Shown: in pieces, positions 33,921 to 43,078 of the stretch
Layout: each line of letters starts with the position of its first letter
How positions within the stretch are numbered: position 1 is the first letter of the stretch
NCBI GenBank assembly: GCA_004793585.1
Contig: SRZB01000002.1
Coordinates: forward strand, 248,001 to 312,000
Direction of reading: 5' to 3'
From: Hominisplanchenecus murintestinalis
GTDB taxonomy: Bacteria; Bacillota; Clostridia; Lachnospirales; Lachnospiraceae
Length of the DNA: 64,000 nucleotides
Program-made: the position numbers and the translations under genes
Notes under the pieces: model-generated
Databases searched by the model: none
What the model saw: only the letters and a program-made list of their open reading frames with translations
What the model was told of the DNA's origin: nothing

Positions 33921-36230
33921 TCATGTGTCATGTCCATCCGTCGATCCCGGACTTGGAGCCGGTACCGGATTCGGCGTCGGCGTCGGGCTTGGAACTGCTA
34001 TAGGCTCCGGGCTTCCCGGCTCCTTAACAGTGATATAGAAACACACTGACTGCTCATTCTGATCGTCTTCCTTTTTGAAGTAAGCCATTTCATCCGCAGT
34101 TTCATAATTGCCGTCTGTGCGTGTTTCATATACCCTCACGTCTGCAACCGGAAGCTTTTTCCACCAGTCGCCTTCCCCTTCTTTTCCTCCGCTGCCCTTA
34201 ATAACAGCCATTCCAAAACCCTCTGCTTTTATTTCATCAATGAATTCCTGCCCGCTCTTCCCCTGATAATCAAATACTTTCCCGATTACCTGCAGCCGCA
34301 GCGGTTCGTCCCCGGGCTTACTGCCGTCATACTCCGTTCCCGCCTCTACTGTCTGCTCAATAATCTGTCCGGCGCTATATTCTCCCGATACCGTATAATA
34401 ACTATCGTCCATCAGTGCGCTGCCTTTCAAAGGTTTCTTCCCTGTTTTCTTCCTGGTTTTTTCATCGCTATACACATACACAGGCTGGCTGTTCAAATCG
34501 TTGATATTTTTCCCGGCAAAGTCCGGCAGTTTCTTCCAGTAAAAGAACGGCGGCGCGTAATAATGGACTTTGATGTCCCCGCTATAGGCTATCTCGCCAT
34601 CCATATTTTCTTTCTTCCCCAAAACCTGCGCTGAAATCTTCTTCCCCGCCGCTTCCACAAACGCGAGGTCAAAATAATCATGCTCATCCGCTCCTTTATC
34701 CTCTTTTACAAAAAGTGAAGTATCCGCCGTGTCAATCCCCAGCTTCTGTGCCAGCGCGTACGCATTCAGCCCCCTGATTTCACTGTAACGGAGTTTTTCA
34801 CTACTAGACAACGTGCAGGAAAGCGTGCCTGTGGCTTTCCCCGTTTCATCCCATTCAAGCCCCGCTACAGCCTCCTGCTTTTCCCTGTCCGGATCATACA
34901 GCGCTGTTCCCGGCGGTATGGACTGGGACTGTACTGTGCCGTTTGCCCGCGTCAGGTCAAATACTGTATTTTCTGTCTCCAGCCGGATATCCCAGCCGTA
35001 ACGGCGGTTCAGCTTATCAAGATAGGACGCCGCCTCTTCCGCAGGCTTCCCCTGCAGATCTTCCATTACCACAGCTGTATTCGCGACTGCTATCTCTTTC
35101 CTGTTATCTGAGATTACGGTTACGGCAAAGGCCGCGCCGCCCGCCATCACAAGGAACGCACAGCACGCAGCCACTTTCGCCCCCACAGTCAGCCCGCCGA
35201 ATCTTGCGAAAATTCCTTTCTTCTCCTTTACCGGAGGCAGAATCCATTCCGGCTCGTACACCGGGACAAAGTCCCCGCCGCCCAGGGCTTCCATAAACTC
35301 CTCCGCGCTCTGCAGGCGGTACTCTGGCTGGATATTCAGGCATACCATGATTGCCAGCTCCGCCTGCTCCGGCAGTGAAATTCCCATCTCCGACGGGATA
35401 ATCAGCGCGTCGCTTTTCAGCCGCTCCGTAACAGGGAGAGGCTTCTGACCCGTGAGCATCCGGTAAAACAGCGCGGCCACTGCATACATATCCGTATACG
35501 CCCCCTGCGCCATCTCCCGGCTGTACTGCTCCACAGGCGCATACCCCGCTTTCAGCATGATATCCGCAGAATTCTCCAGCGCCGAAGCATGTTTCGCCGC
35601 TCCGAAATCAATCAGCTTAATAATTCCTTCATTGGTGACAAAAACATTGTCCGGCGCGATATCCCTGTGGAGCACGCCCCGCTTATGGATTTCCCGCAGC
35701 GTATAGAGCACGGTCAGAACCACGCGCCTGCTCCACTCATAGTCCTTCCTGTTCCCGGACTTTTCCAGGATGCTCTTTACGTCCATCCCCTCCAGGTACT
35801 CCATCACGATGTAACCCGTCCCGTTTTCCTCGAAAAAGTTGGAGATTTCCACCACGCCCTGTACCTCATGCAGAGCCGCGACACTCCGTGCTTCCGCCAG
35901 GAACTGCTGCAGCCCCCTCTGGAACCTGGTCTGCAGCCTTTCATCCGTCACGCCCACCTGCAGCCCGTCCTGCCCACGCGCGCAGTACTGCTTCGGATAA
36001 AACTCCTTTATCGCTATCTTCCGGAACAGAAGCTTGTCCCATCCGATATATGTATTCCCAAAACCTCCCGCCCCCAGCGGATATCCCACGACAAACTTCC
36101 TGCCAAGAACTGTCCCCGCCTTCAGAAACCTGTCCGGCTGCTGCTCCGGCGCAAGGCTTTTCCCGCACTGCGGGCAGGTGTGGGCGCGCTCATTCTGGAG
36201 CTGGTGCATACAGTGATAACAAAATTTCAT
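33921..36230 (-). CDS. Membrane Ser/Thr kinase with zinc ribbon and extracellular PASTA-like repeats
   Basis: 769 residues. A zinc ribbon (CYHCMHQL..CPQCGK) and an intact kinase domain (about 40-310; GAGGFGNTYI, IAIKEFYP, HRDIAPDNVF, LIDFGAAK) precede one TM helix (about 352-375). The external region has two or three PASTA-like units (VVMEDLQGKPAEEAASYL...QSIPPGTAL; KLPDFAGKNI...IIEQTVEAGTEY) and a Pro/Ser/Thr tail. PASTA kinases of the PknB type sense muropeptides or lipid II; that role is plausible here. It is a tandem paralogue of the next gene (36255-38528). AAGGAG precedes the ATG. Confidence 0.92.
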   Translation of the reverse strand: MKFCYHCMHQLQNERAHTCPQCGKSLAPEQQPDRFLKAGTVLGRKFVVGYPLGAGGFGNTYIGWDKLLFRKIAIKEFYPKQYCARGQDGLQVGVTDERLQTRFQRGLQQFLAEARSVAALHEVQGVVEISNFFEENGTGYIVMEYLEGMDVKSILEKSGNRKDYEWSRRVVLTVLYTLREIHKRGVLHRDIAPDNVFVTNEGIIKLIDFGAAKHASALENSADIMLKAGYAPVEQYSREMAQGAYTDMYAVAALFYRMLTGQKPLPVTERLKSDALIIPSEMGISLPEQAELAIMVCLNIQPEYRLQSAEEFMEALGGGDFVPVYEPEWILPPVKEKKGIFARFGGLTVGAKVAACCAFLVMAGGAAFAVTVISDNRKEIAVANTAVVMEDLQGKPAEEAASYLDKLNRRYGWDIRLETENTVFDLTRANGTVQSQSIPPGTALYDPDREKQEAVAGLEWDETGKATGTLSCTLSSSEKLRYSEIRGLNAYALAQKLGIDTADTSLFVKEDKGADEHDYFDLAFVEAAGKKISAQVLGKKENMDGEIAYSGDIKVHYYAPPFFYWKKLPDFAGKNINDLNSQPVYVYSDEKTRKKTGKKPLKGSALMDDSYYTVSGEYSAGQIIEQTVEAGTEYDGSKPGDEPLRLQVIGKVFDYQGKSGQEFIDEIKAEGFGMAVIKGSGGKEGEGDWWKKLPVADVRVYETRTDGNYETADEMAYFKKEDDQNEQSVCFYITVKEPGSPEPIAVPSPTPTPNPVPAPSPGSTDGHDT

Positions 36231-36254
36231 TGGTTTCTCCTTTTATTCCTCTTA

Positions 36255-38528
36255 TCAATTGAAAGTGCGTGAATCTGCCGGTTCTGGTAATGGTGACGGC
36301 GCAGGTGTGGGTGTTGGCGACGGTGATGGGCTTATATCTGGCTTGGGCTTTGGCGGTTCTGGTTCTTTCACCGTGATGTAAAAGCATATCGACTGTTCAT
36401 TATTCTCATTTTCTTTCTTGAAATACAGCAGCTCGTCGGCGTTCTCATAGTCTCCATCCAGGCGCGTCTCGCATACTTTTACGCTCATAATCGGAAGACT
36501 TTTATACCAATTTCCGTCTCCTGACTTTCCCCGGCTGCCAATAAATACTGCCATTCCAAAACCTTCTGCCGTTATTTCATCAATAAACTCCTGCCCGGTT
36601 TTCCCCTGATAATCAAACGTTTTGCCAATTACCCGGATTTCCAACGGCGTATCGCCCGGGTATGACGCATCGTATTTTTCCCCCGCCGCTACCGTCTGTT
36701 CCACAATTTGCCCCACGGAACCCTTCGAACTCATCGCGTAGTAACTATCCTTCACTAAATTGCTGCCCTTCAGTGGTTTTGTCCCTGCCTTCTGTCTATC
36801 CTTTTCATTTTTATACTCGTAGACATTCTGTTCCTCCAGAGCATCTATATTTTTACCGACAAAGTCAGGAAGCTTCTTCCAGTAGAAGAAAGGCGAGGCA
36901 TAGTAGTTGATTTTGATATCTTCACTGTACTTTATCTCTTCATCCTGATTCTCTTTCAACTTCTCTGCGGTATAAGATTCACCTGCTACTTCTATCGATT
37001 TGAGGTCAAAATAGTCGTGCCTGTCTCCCTCTTCTTTTTCTCCATGAAACTGTGTGCTTTCTTCCGTTGCAATCCCCAGTTTCTGCGCGAGCGCGTAAGC
37101 ATTTAATCCGCTGATTTCACTAAAACGCAGCTTTTCATTACTATACAGCGCATAGGAAACCGTGCCGGTAATTTTCCCTTCACTGTCTATCTGCAGACCT
37201 TCTGCCAGTTCCTGCTCCGCTTTTGCCGGATCGTACAGTTCAGCGCCTGGCTCTATCCCCTGAGAATATATCTTTCCGCCCATCTCCATGTCAAAAACCG
37301 TATTGCCGCTTTCTGTAAGCTGAATCTCCCATCCATATTTTTTGTTCAGCTCATCCATGATGCCCTGCGCTTCTTCCAAAGGCTTTCCCGCAATCTGAGG
37401 CATAAAAACCGCTTCGCTTTTTAAGCTTTCTGCATTGTTTCCAGACATATTGTGGATGACGTAGGCTCCGCCAGCCGCTACCGCGCAGGCAAGAACCGCC
37501 ACCAGCCCCTTCGCCCAGAGCGGAAACTTTCCGGTCTTATTCTTCCTCTGCTTTACCTTGATGCGCTTTACATTGTCACTATTCAACTCTTTCAGGAATA
37601 CCTCTGCTGACGGCGTCCGCTCATCCTGATAGACATTCAAGGCGTTCATCAGGGCGTTTTCCATATTTTTCGGTATTGCCACTCCCATTTTAGACGGCTC
37701 CTTCAAGTCATCGGACAGCGCGCGCTCCACCGATTCCTGCGGGACTGTACCTGTCATCATCCGGTACATAACCGCCCCCATAGCGTATACATCCGTCCAC
37801 GGCCCCCGCTTTCCTTTGCTGCGGTACTGCTCTTCCGGCGCATAGCCCCGTTTCAAAATGATAGACAGGCTTTTCGAGTTCGCAGTAGTCACGTACCGGG
37901 TCGCGCCAAAGTCCATCAGCTTAATATCCCCACGGTCTGTCACCATAATCGTCTCCGGTGAAATATCACAGTGTACGATATCCATCTGGTGGACCCCGGC
38001 AAGACCCTGAAGGATTTTGCCGGTAAATGCCGCTGCTTCTTCTGCGGTATACTTCTTCCCGCCATCCAGAATCTCTTTCAGCGTCTTTCCTTCCACATAT
38101 TCCGAAATGACATATCCTGTTTCATTTTCCGCCACACAGTCATAAACCCTGGCAATTCCCGGCGCGTTCTGTAAATGCTGGATACGGTTCGCCTCATTCA
38201 GGAAATTTGTCAGTCCCTGTTCAAACTGTACCTGGCCATCCCCGGAATAAATCGTTACATCCTTCTCTCCCTCCGAACGGGTAGAAAAGTCGCTGGGAAG
38301 ATATTCCTTCACGATCACCTTCCGGCTGCTCTCCGCATCCATTCCCAGATAAGAAACCGTATGCCCCCCATAGTTCAATACCCGCCCGACAATATACTTA
38401 CCGCCCACAACCGTTCCCGGATCCAGATAATAAGACTCCTGCCGGAGCGTCAGCTCATTAAATCCACAATATGGGCATGTGGAAAGATGATCCTCTATTT
38501 CATTCATACAGCCCATGCATAATTTCAT
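36255..38528 (-). CDS. Membrane Ser/Thr kinase with zinc ribbon and PASTA-like repeats (paralogue)
   Basis: 757 residues with the same architecture as its downstream neighbour: zinc ribbon (CMGCMNEIEDHLSTCPYCGF), kinase (about 35-300) with VIVKEYLP, HCDISPETIM and LMDFGATR, TM (about 338-360), PASTA-like units and a Pro/Ser-rich tail. The catalytic loop reads HCD rather than HRD and the usual Asn is Thr (SPETIM). That Asn normally helps bind metal, so activity may be lowered. The extracellular parts of the two paralogues align nearly end to end. It lies 24 bp upstream of the other copy. Confidence 0.9.
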   Translation of the reverse strand: MKLCMGCMNEIEDHLSTCPYCGFNELTLRQESYYLDPGTVVGGKYIVGRVLNYGGHTVSYLGMDAESSRKVIVKEYLPSDFSTRSEGEKDVTIYSGDGQVQFEQGLTNFLNEANRIQHLQNAPGIARVYDCVAENETGYVISEYVEGKTLKEILDGGKKYTAEEAAAFTGKILQGLAGVHQMDIVHCDISPETIMVTDRGDIKLMDFGATRYVTTANSKSLSIILKRGYAPEEQYRSKGKRGPWTDVYAMGAVMYRMMTGTVPQESVERALSDDLKEPSKMGVAIPKNMENALMNALNVYQDERTPSAEVFLKELNSDNVKRIKVKQRKNKTGKFPLWAKGLVAVLACAVAAGGAYVIHNMSGNNAESLKSEAVFMPQIAGKPLEEAQGIMDELNKKYGWEIQLTESGNTVFDMEMGGKIYSQGIEPGAELYDPAKAEQELAEGLQIDSEGKITGTVSYALYSNEKLRFSEISGLNAYALAQKLGIATEESTQFHGEKEEGDRHDYFDLKSIEVAGESYTAEKLKENQDEEIKYSEDIKINYYASPFFYWKKLPDFVGKNIDALEEQNVYEYKNEKDRQKAGTKPLKGSNLVKDSYYAMSSKGSVGQIVEQTVAAGEKYDASYPGDTPLEIRVIGKTFDYQGKTGQEFIDEITAEGFGMAVFIGSRGKSGDGNWYKSLPIMSVKVCETRLDGDYENADELLYFKKENENNEQSICFYITVKEPEPPKPKPDISPSPSPTPTPAPSPLPEPADSRTFN

Positions 38529-38561
38529 ATTTGCTCCATTCCCTCCTCATCAATCATATAC

Positions 38562-39734
38562 TTACTTTGTAATCACTTGGGTCTCCGAAACATTTTTTCC
38601 ATAATAAGCAACAATCTTAAACTTAATCTTTTTCGTTTTTCCCAACCGAAAATAAACATAAGAATCCGCATTGCTCTTTGGCTGGCTCAAGTACTTATCT
38701 AAAATTTTCATATCTCCCTTTAAATTCGGACGAATCTTTATCTTATCCGCCCCGCGAATGTTGTACTTAAATGTATAGCGATAGCGGTCTCCCGCCTTCT
38801 TTCTCGTAATCTTCACAGAAGGCGCCGGAATCTTAATCTTCGCCGTAACCGTATACGTCTGCCCGCCGACCGTCACTTTAATCGGAATAGACTTCTTAAT
38901 CTTAGTAGAATAATCTTTCTTCGTCGTAACCTTTCCAGTCTTTTCATCAACCTTAAAATACTTCCCATACTTCTTTGCATTCGCAAGGGTAAATGTGCAG
39001 CCCCTGGCATTGCTCACCAGTTTCGCAGACTTTCCGAGATTAAGCGTCAGTTTTTTCTTCGGAATTACCAGCCTTTCTTCCACATAGCCGCAAACTCCGC
39101 AGCCCTTCACTATGCAGCCTTCTTTCTTGTCGGTAGGCTTTTTGTCAACACGACTGGCGATGCTGTGTCCCTTAGCGTTGACAATCCAACTATTCTGCGC
39201 GATTCCTGTTCTTCCGCCGTTATCTGCAAAATGAGCATGACACGTACCGCATGTGTAATACTCTTTATTTCCTGATGCGGTGCAGGTGGCTGGTTTGGCT
39301 GGGGTCTTTGACAGTTTGTGATTTAATTTAGAAATCTTAATTGGCGCAGAAATTTTATCTGCATCCATCCCTATCGCACTTCCGAACATTTGCTTACATG
39401 AGTTACACTGCCAATATGCTTTCTGTCCCTCAACAGTACATGTCGCAGGAATTTCCTGAATTGCCGTCAAACCATGTCCAGTTGCGGCAATTGTAAGGTC
39501 TGTTATCTCATTCTTATCTGCATCGAAATTCTTTCCACAAGCGGAACAGTGATAATGCGCCTTTTCCCCTGGCTTGTCACATGTCGCTGCTTTTTCCGGT
39601 ATCAATCCTCCATAACTATGGATATGAGTATCTATATCCCCCTCTGCCTCTGCCGCCACCGCTGACATCGGTATCATCCCCACAACCATCACAACACTCA
39701 TCACATAAGCTATCAATTTCTTTCCTATGCTCAT
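38562..39734 (-). CDS. Secreted protein with CxxC repeats and Ig-like domain
   Basis: 390 residues with a signal peptide (LIAYVMSVVMVVGMIPMSAVAA). The first half has three similar units of about 50 residues, each with an ATC, a G.KAHYHC-type segment and a CxxC pair (CSACGKNF, CNSCKQMF, CGTCHAHF), then a fourth partial unit (CGVCG). The second half is lysine-rich and beta-stranded like bacterial Ig-like domains (LVIPKKKLTLNLGKSAKLV). No anchor is visible. GAGGTGA precedes the ATG at 39734. It is embedded between two kinase genes, so it is probably co-expressed; its role is unknown. Confidence 0.82.
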   Translation of the reverse strand: MSIGKKLIAYVMSVVMVVGMIPMSAVAAEAEGDIDTHIHSYGGLIPEKAATCDKPGEKAHYHCSACGKNFDADKNEITDLTIAATGHGLTAIQEIPATCTVEGQKAYWQCNSCKQMFGSAIGMDADKISAPIKISKLNHKLSKTPAKPATCTASGNKEYYTCGTCHAHFADNGGRTGIAQNSWIVNAKGHSIASRVDKKPTDKKEGCIVKGCGVCGYVEERLVIPKKKLTLNLGKSAKLVSNARGCTFTLANAKKYGKYFKVDEKTGKVTTKKDYSTKIKKSIPIKVTVGGQTYTVTAKIKIPAPSVKITRKKAGDRYRYTFKYNIRGADKIKIRPNLKGDMKILDKYLSQPKSNADSYVYFRLGKTKKIKFKIVAYYGKNVSETQVITK

Positions 39735-39781
39735 TCTTTTTTCACCTCGCATATCATCTTTCATCTATCTATCCTTTTCCC

Positions 39782-42145
39782 TTACTCCGCCACGTACTCT
39801 TCGCAATAGCTCCACAGTTCTTCTTCCGACGCCTTTTTTCCCAGCCCGTCTGCAAATTTCTGTGCGTCCCGTGTCTCTCTTCCCACCAGCATGCACTCGC
39901 TGTAGTTTTCTACCAGCTTGATAAAACTGCCGTAACCGCCGTTATATGTCGGGAATTCCTGAAACGCGCTGCGCAGAATCGGATAGGTGGTTGCCCCCGG
40001 GGCGGTTTTCTTTGACTGTCCGCTCTCACTCAGCATGACCCAGAGCAGACGCATACATGCTGTCCGCTGGTCTTTGTCGGAGTCCCGGGTGATGGCGTAG
40101 CGTTCTGAGAAGTTCACCAGCATCTTGCCGTCCTGTGTTATTACATAGGCCTGGTAATCTTTTAATGGATTCGCGCCTTTTTCTCCCGCTTCTCTCTCTT
40201 TCTCCTCGTTCATCTGGGAACGGAATGCGACGCCCGCCGCGATATTGCTTCCGTAAAGTTTGTTTTTCTGTTTTCTATTGACCTGGAACGTCCTGTCCTT
40301 TCCTTTTTTGCCCTTCTTTTCGGACGCTTTTGCACGGAATCCCTGGATTCCTGATAAATCGCCCAGCATTTCCTGTTCCGGGAGCGTCCCTTTTCTGAAT
40401 ACCTTTTTCCACACGTCTTCGTTTTTCAGCAAAAGCGCGTTTGGCAGGGCTTCTTTTTGGAAGAAAGCCAGCCCGCTGTCCAGCCTCCCGTCCTGTTCAT
40501 ATTCGCTGTCTGCGGATATCAGTTCTGAGAGTTCCACCGTATCGCTTCCTTCTGCGAAACGGGAATTTTCCAGCGTATTGTCTTTGTCGTAATCTATCTT
40601 ACATGCGTATAGCAACAGGGTATCCAGCCCCGTAGGCGCCTCCTCCCAGCTGCCGTATTTCTCCCCGAACTGTGAGAGGTAGAGGTACTCGTCCATATTT
40701 AAGGAATCATACACGTTATCTTTCAGGGAAACCAGCTGGTAATCCTCCAGGTTTGACACGTTATCCGTGAGGAACATATTCGGGAGCAGGATGCTGTCGT
40801 CCTCCCTCGCCTGGTTCAGGGCTTTTTCCATATCTTCCTGCACCTGGACGATGACCGTTACATCTTCGTTTTCTTCCTGAATCTTCCGCAATTTTTCATT
40901 TTCATCCTTTGCGGCAGATGAATTCCCCGGTTTAAATCCATTCTCCACCAGGTCGTCAATCTGTTTTTTCTGATCCTCATTTTCCACCCACACTGTAATT
41001 TCCGTCCCCGCTTTTACCGTAGAGTCGAAAATCTGGTTCTGCGGCTTCAGGATGGTCGAATACAGCCCGATTCCCACGGCTACCGCCAGGGCAGCCACCA
41101 CGGACAGGCTGATGACCCAGTTCCTTGTCCGCCGCTTTTTGCGCAGTTTTTCTTTCGGGTACTCGGCGATCCGTTTATTGCGCAAGGCGTCCTGGAACTG
41201 CTGGATTCCCTGGAAACGCAGTTCTGGGCGCACGCTCAGCGCCTCCATCACCGCCCTGTCTGTATTCGCGCTGATTTTCACGCCCAGTTCCAGCGGGGAT
41301 TTCAGTTCGTCCCTGAAGTCCCGTTCTGTGGACTCTATCGGCTTTACCCCGGTCAGCATCTGGTAGAGGATGGCTCCCACTGCGTAGACGTCTGTGTAAA
41401 ATCCCTGCCTGTTTTTATGCTGGTACTGTTCCACCGGGGAATAGCCCGCCTTGACGACTTCTTCCGCCGCCATGCCTTCTTTGCTGTTATTCAGCTGGGA
41501 CGCCCCAAAGTCAAATATTTTAATCGTATTGTCGCTGGAAATGAAAATATTGTCGGGGCTGATATCTCTGTGGATAATCCCTTTGCTGTGGATTTTTTTT
41601 ACTGCTTCGATGATAAGCATGATAATGCTCATGGCGGCTTCCGGTTCCAGTACTCCCATCTTATCCAGATAATCTTTCATCAGCCTGTTCTGGTTCTCGT
41701 CTGTGGCTATGTATTCCATAATGATATACGCCGTGCCGTTTTCCTCAAAGAAATCAAACACGTTGACGATATCCTTTGCCTTGCCGAACTGGGCGACGCT
41801 CTGGGCTTCCATCAGGAAACGCTCCAGCCGTTCTTTGTACTGCTCCGCTTTATCTCCTGAGAGCAGTCCGACCCGCCGCTCACCCGGCGCGCGGTTTACC
41901 AGTCCCGCCGGGTAGAATTCCTTGACTGCCACGGTCACGCCGAGCGTGGTGTCAAAGCATTTATATATGATGCCGAAACCGCCCGCCCCGATAGCCGTTC
42001 CCACGATAAAACGGTTCCCCAGCAGGGTTCCCGGCATCAGGTAATGGGGCTGCTTCGGCGGCGTCCCATCCACATATCCGCAAAAAGGGCACACCTCGTA
42101 CTGCCCTTTTACGGTAAAACAATTCATGCACAATTCACTAGCCAT
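39782..42145 (-). CDS. Ser/Thr kinase fused to an extracellular solute-binding-like domain
   Basis: 787 residues. A zinc ribbon (CMNCFTVKGQYEVCPFCGY) and a complete kinase domain (about 40-310; GAGGFGIIYK, VAVKEFYP, HRDISPDNIF, IFDFGASQ) precede one TM helix (about 340-362). The external 420 residues resemble a family-1 extracellular solute-binding protein. They begin TEITVWVENEDQKKQ, continue with VTVIVQVQEDMEKAL and LPNMFLTDNVS, and have a late AYVITQDGKMLVNFSERYAI segment. No ABC permease is nearby, so the fold probably acts as a ligand sensor driving the kinase. GAGGAG precedes the ATG. It lies 20 bp downstream of a TM-FHA gene. Confidence 0.88.
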   Translation of the reverse strand: MASELCMNCFTVKGQYEVCPFCGYVDGTPPKQPHYLMPGTLLGNRFIVGTAIGAGGFGIIYKCFDTTLGVTVAVKEFYPAGLVNRAPGERRVGLLSGDKAEQYKERLERFLMEAQSVAQFGKAKDIVNVFDFFEENGTAYIIMEYIATDENQNRLMKDYLDKMGVLEPEAAMSIIMLIIEAVKKIHSKGIIHRDISPDNIFISSDNTIKIFDFGASQLNNSKEGMAAEEVVKAGYSPVEQYQHKNRQGFYTDVYAVGAILYQMLTGVKPIESTERDFRDELKSPLELGVKISANTDRAVMEALSVRPELRFQGIQQFQDALRNKRIAEYPKEKLRKKRRTRNWVISLSVVAALAVAVGIGLYSTILKPQNQIFDSTVKAGTEITVWVENEDQKKQIDDLVENGFKPGNSSAAKDENEKLRKIQEENEDVTVIVQVQEDMEKALNQAREDDSILLPNMFLTDNVSNLEDYQLVSLKDNVYDSLNMDEYLYLSQFGEKYGSWEEAPTGLDTLLLYACKIDYDKDNTLENSRFAEGSDTVELSELISADSEYEQDGRLDSGLAFFQKEALPNALLLKNEDVWKKVFRKGTLPEQEMLGDLSGIQGFRAKASEKKGKKGKDRTFQVNRKQKNKLYGSNIAAGVAFRSQMNEEKEREAGEKGANPLKDYQAYVITQDGKMLVNFSERYAITRDSDKDQRTACMRLLWVMLSESGQSKKTAPGATTYPILRSAFQEFPTYNGGYGSFIKLVENYSECMLVGRETRDAQKFADGLGKKASEEELWSYCEEYVAE

Positions 42146-42164
42146 AATTTTCTTCTGCTCCTCT

Positions 42165-43067
42165 TTATTTCAGAAAAAAAGCATTGCCCGCATCGCCGAT
42201 ATCGATCGTTGTCCCGGGCTCCAGCTCCAGGTCAAGGTTCTGCGGCAGACAGTCCTCGGATCCATGCAGAAAGCTTCCGTTACTGGAATAGTCCCGGAAA
42301 ATATATTTCTGTCTGCCCGCATCCCACTGAATCCTGCAGTGGTTCCGGCTTACATTTGCCTGCCCCCCGAACACCAGATGGTTGTTCGGCTGCCTGCCAA
42401 GCAAAAGATACTCGCCGTCTGTCATCGGTATTTCCGCCCCCGCATAGACGCCTGTGATCCCTACCAGCACGCCGTGCGCCGGCATTTCCGTTTTTTCCTG
42501 TTTCTCTCCTGTCATAATGTTGTACTTCGCCTCCACTTGCTGCTGTTTTACTTCTTCCATCTGCGGGATGCTTTCTGCCGTTACTTTCCTCTTCCTCGGC
42601 GAAGCCGCCAGAGCCAGCGCCGCAAAGACTGTGCCTGTTCCTGTGAAAACCAGCGACAGCGTACAGGCAAGCCCGCGGCAGTAAGACTGTCCTTTTGCCG
42701 CTTCCGGCCACAGCTGCGGCGCTCCCGCCGCCATACCGATATAGAGCGCCAGCGCCGCAAAGATCAGCAGGCTGCTTCCTTTCTGGGTATGGCTTCCCGC
42801 CAGTCCCCAGATTCCGGCTGCCGCCGACAGAACCAGCGGCAGCGCCATAAACAGGAAAATCCATCCCTCCTGCCCGGGGATCATCCCTTCTGTTTTCTCA
42901 AACGGAAGGTACTCTGCCAGCGCGCTCCTGATATAATCCATCTGTGTCCATGTAACCGTGGCATAATTTTCCTGGATGCGCTCTGTCAGCGGCGCAAACA
43001 GCGCTGCCAGATTCAAAAGTACGCAGAGACTTCCCAACACCCGAAATTTCTTTGCAAAACGATTCAT
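42165..43067 (-). CDS. Membrane protein with C-terminal FHA domain
   Basis: 300 residues. About four hydrophobic helices (about 8-28, 65-85, 90-110, 125-150) are followed by a linker and an FHA domain (about 200-300). The FHA core is intact: LLLGRQPNNH, VSRNHCRI and SSNGSFLHG, so phosphothreonine binding is likely. GAGG precedes the ATG. It lies 12 bp after the zinc-ribbon FHA gene and 20 bp before the kinase/solute-binding gene. A role as membrane receptor for phosphorylated partners is inferred. Confidence 0.87.
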   Translation of the reverse strand: MNRFAKKFRVLGSLCVLLNLAALFAPLTERIQENYATVTWTQMDYIRSALAEYLPFEKTEGMIPGQEGWIFLFMALPLVLSAAAGIWGLAGSHTQKGSSLLIFAALALYIGMAAGAPQLWPEAAKGQSYCRGLACTLSLVFTGTGTVFAALALAASPRKRKVTAESIPQMEEVKQQQVEAKYNIMTGEKQEKTEMPAHGVLVGITGVYAGAEIPMTDGEYLLLGRQPNNHLVFGGQANVSRNHCRIQWDAGRQKYIFRDYSSNGSFLHGSEDCLPQNLDLELEPGTTIDIGDAGNAFFLK

Positions 43068-43078
43068 ATGTTTTCCTC

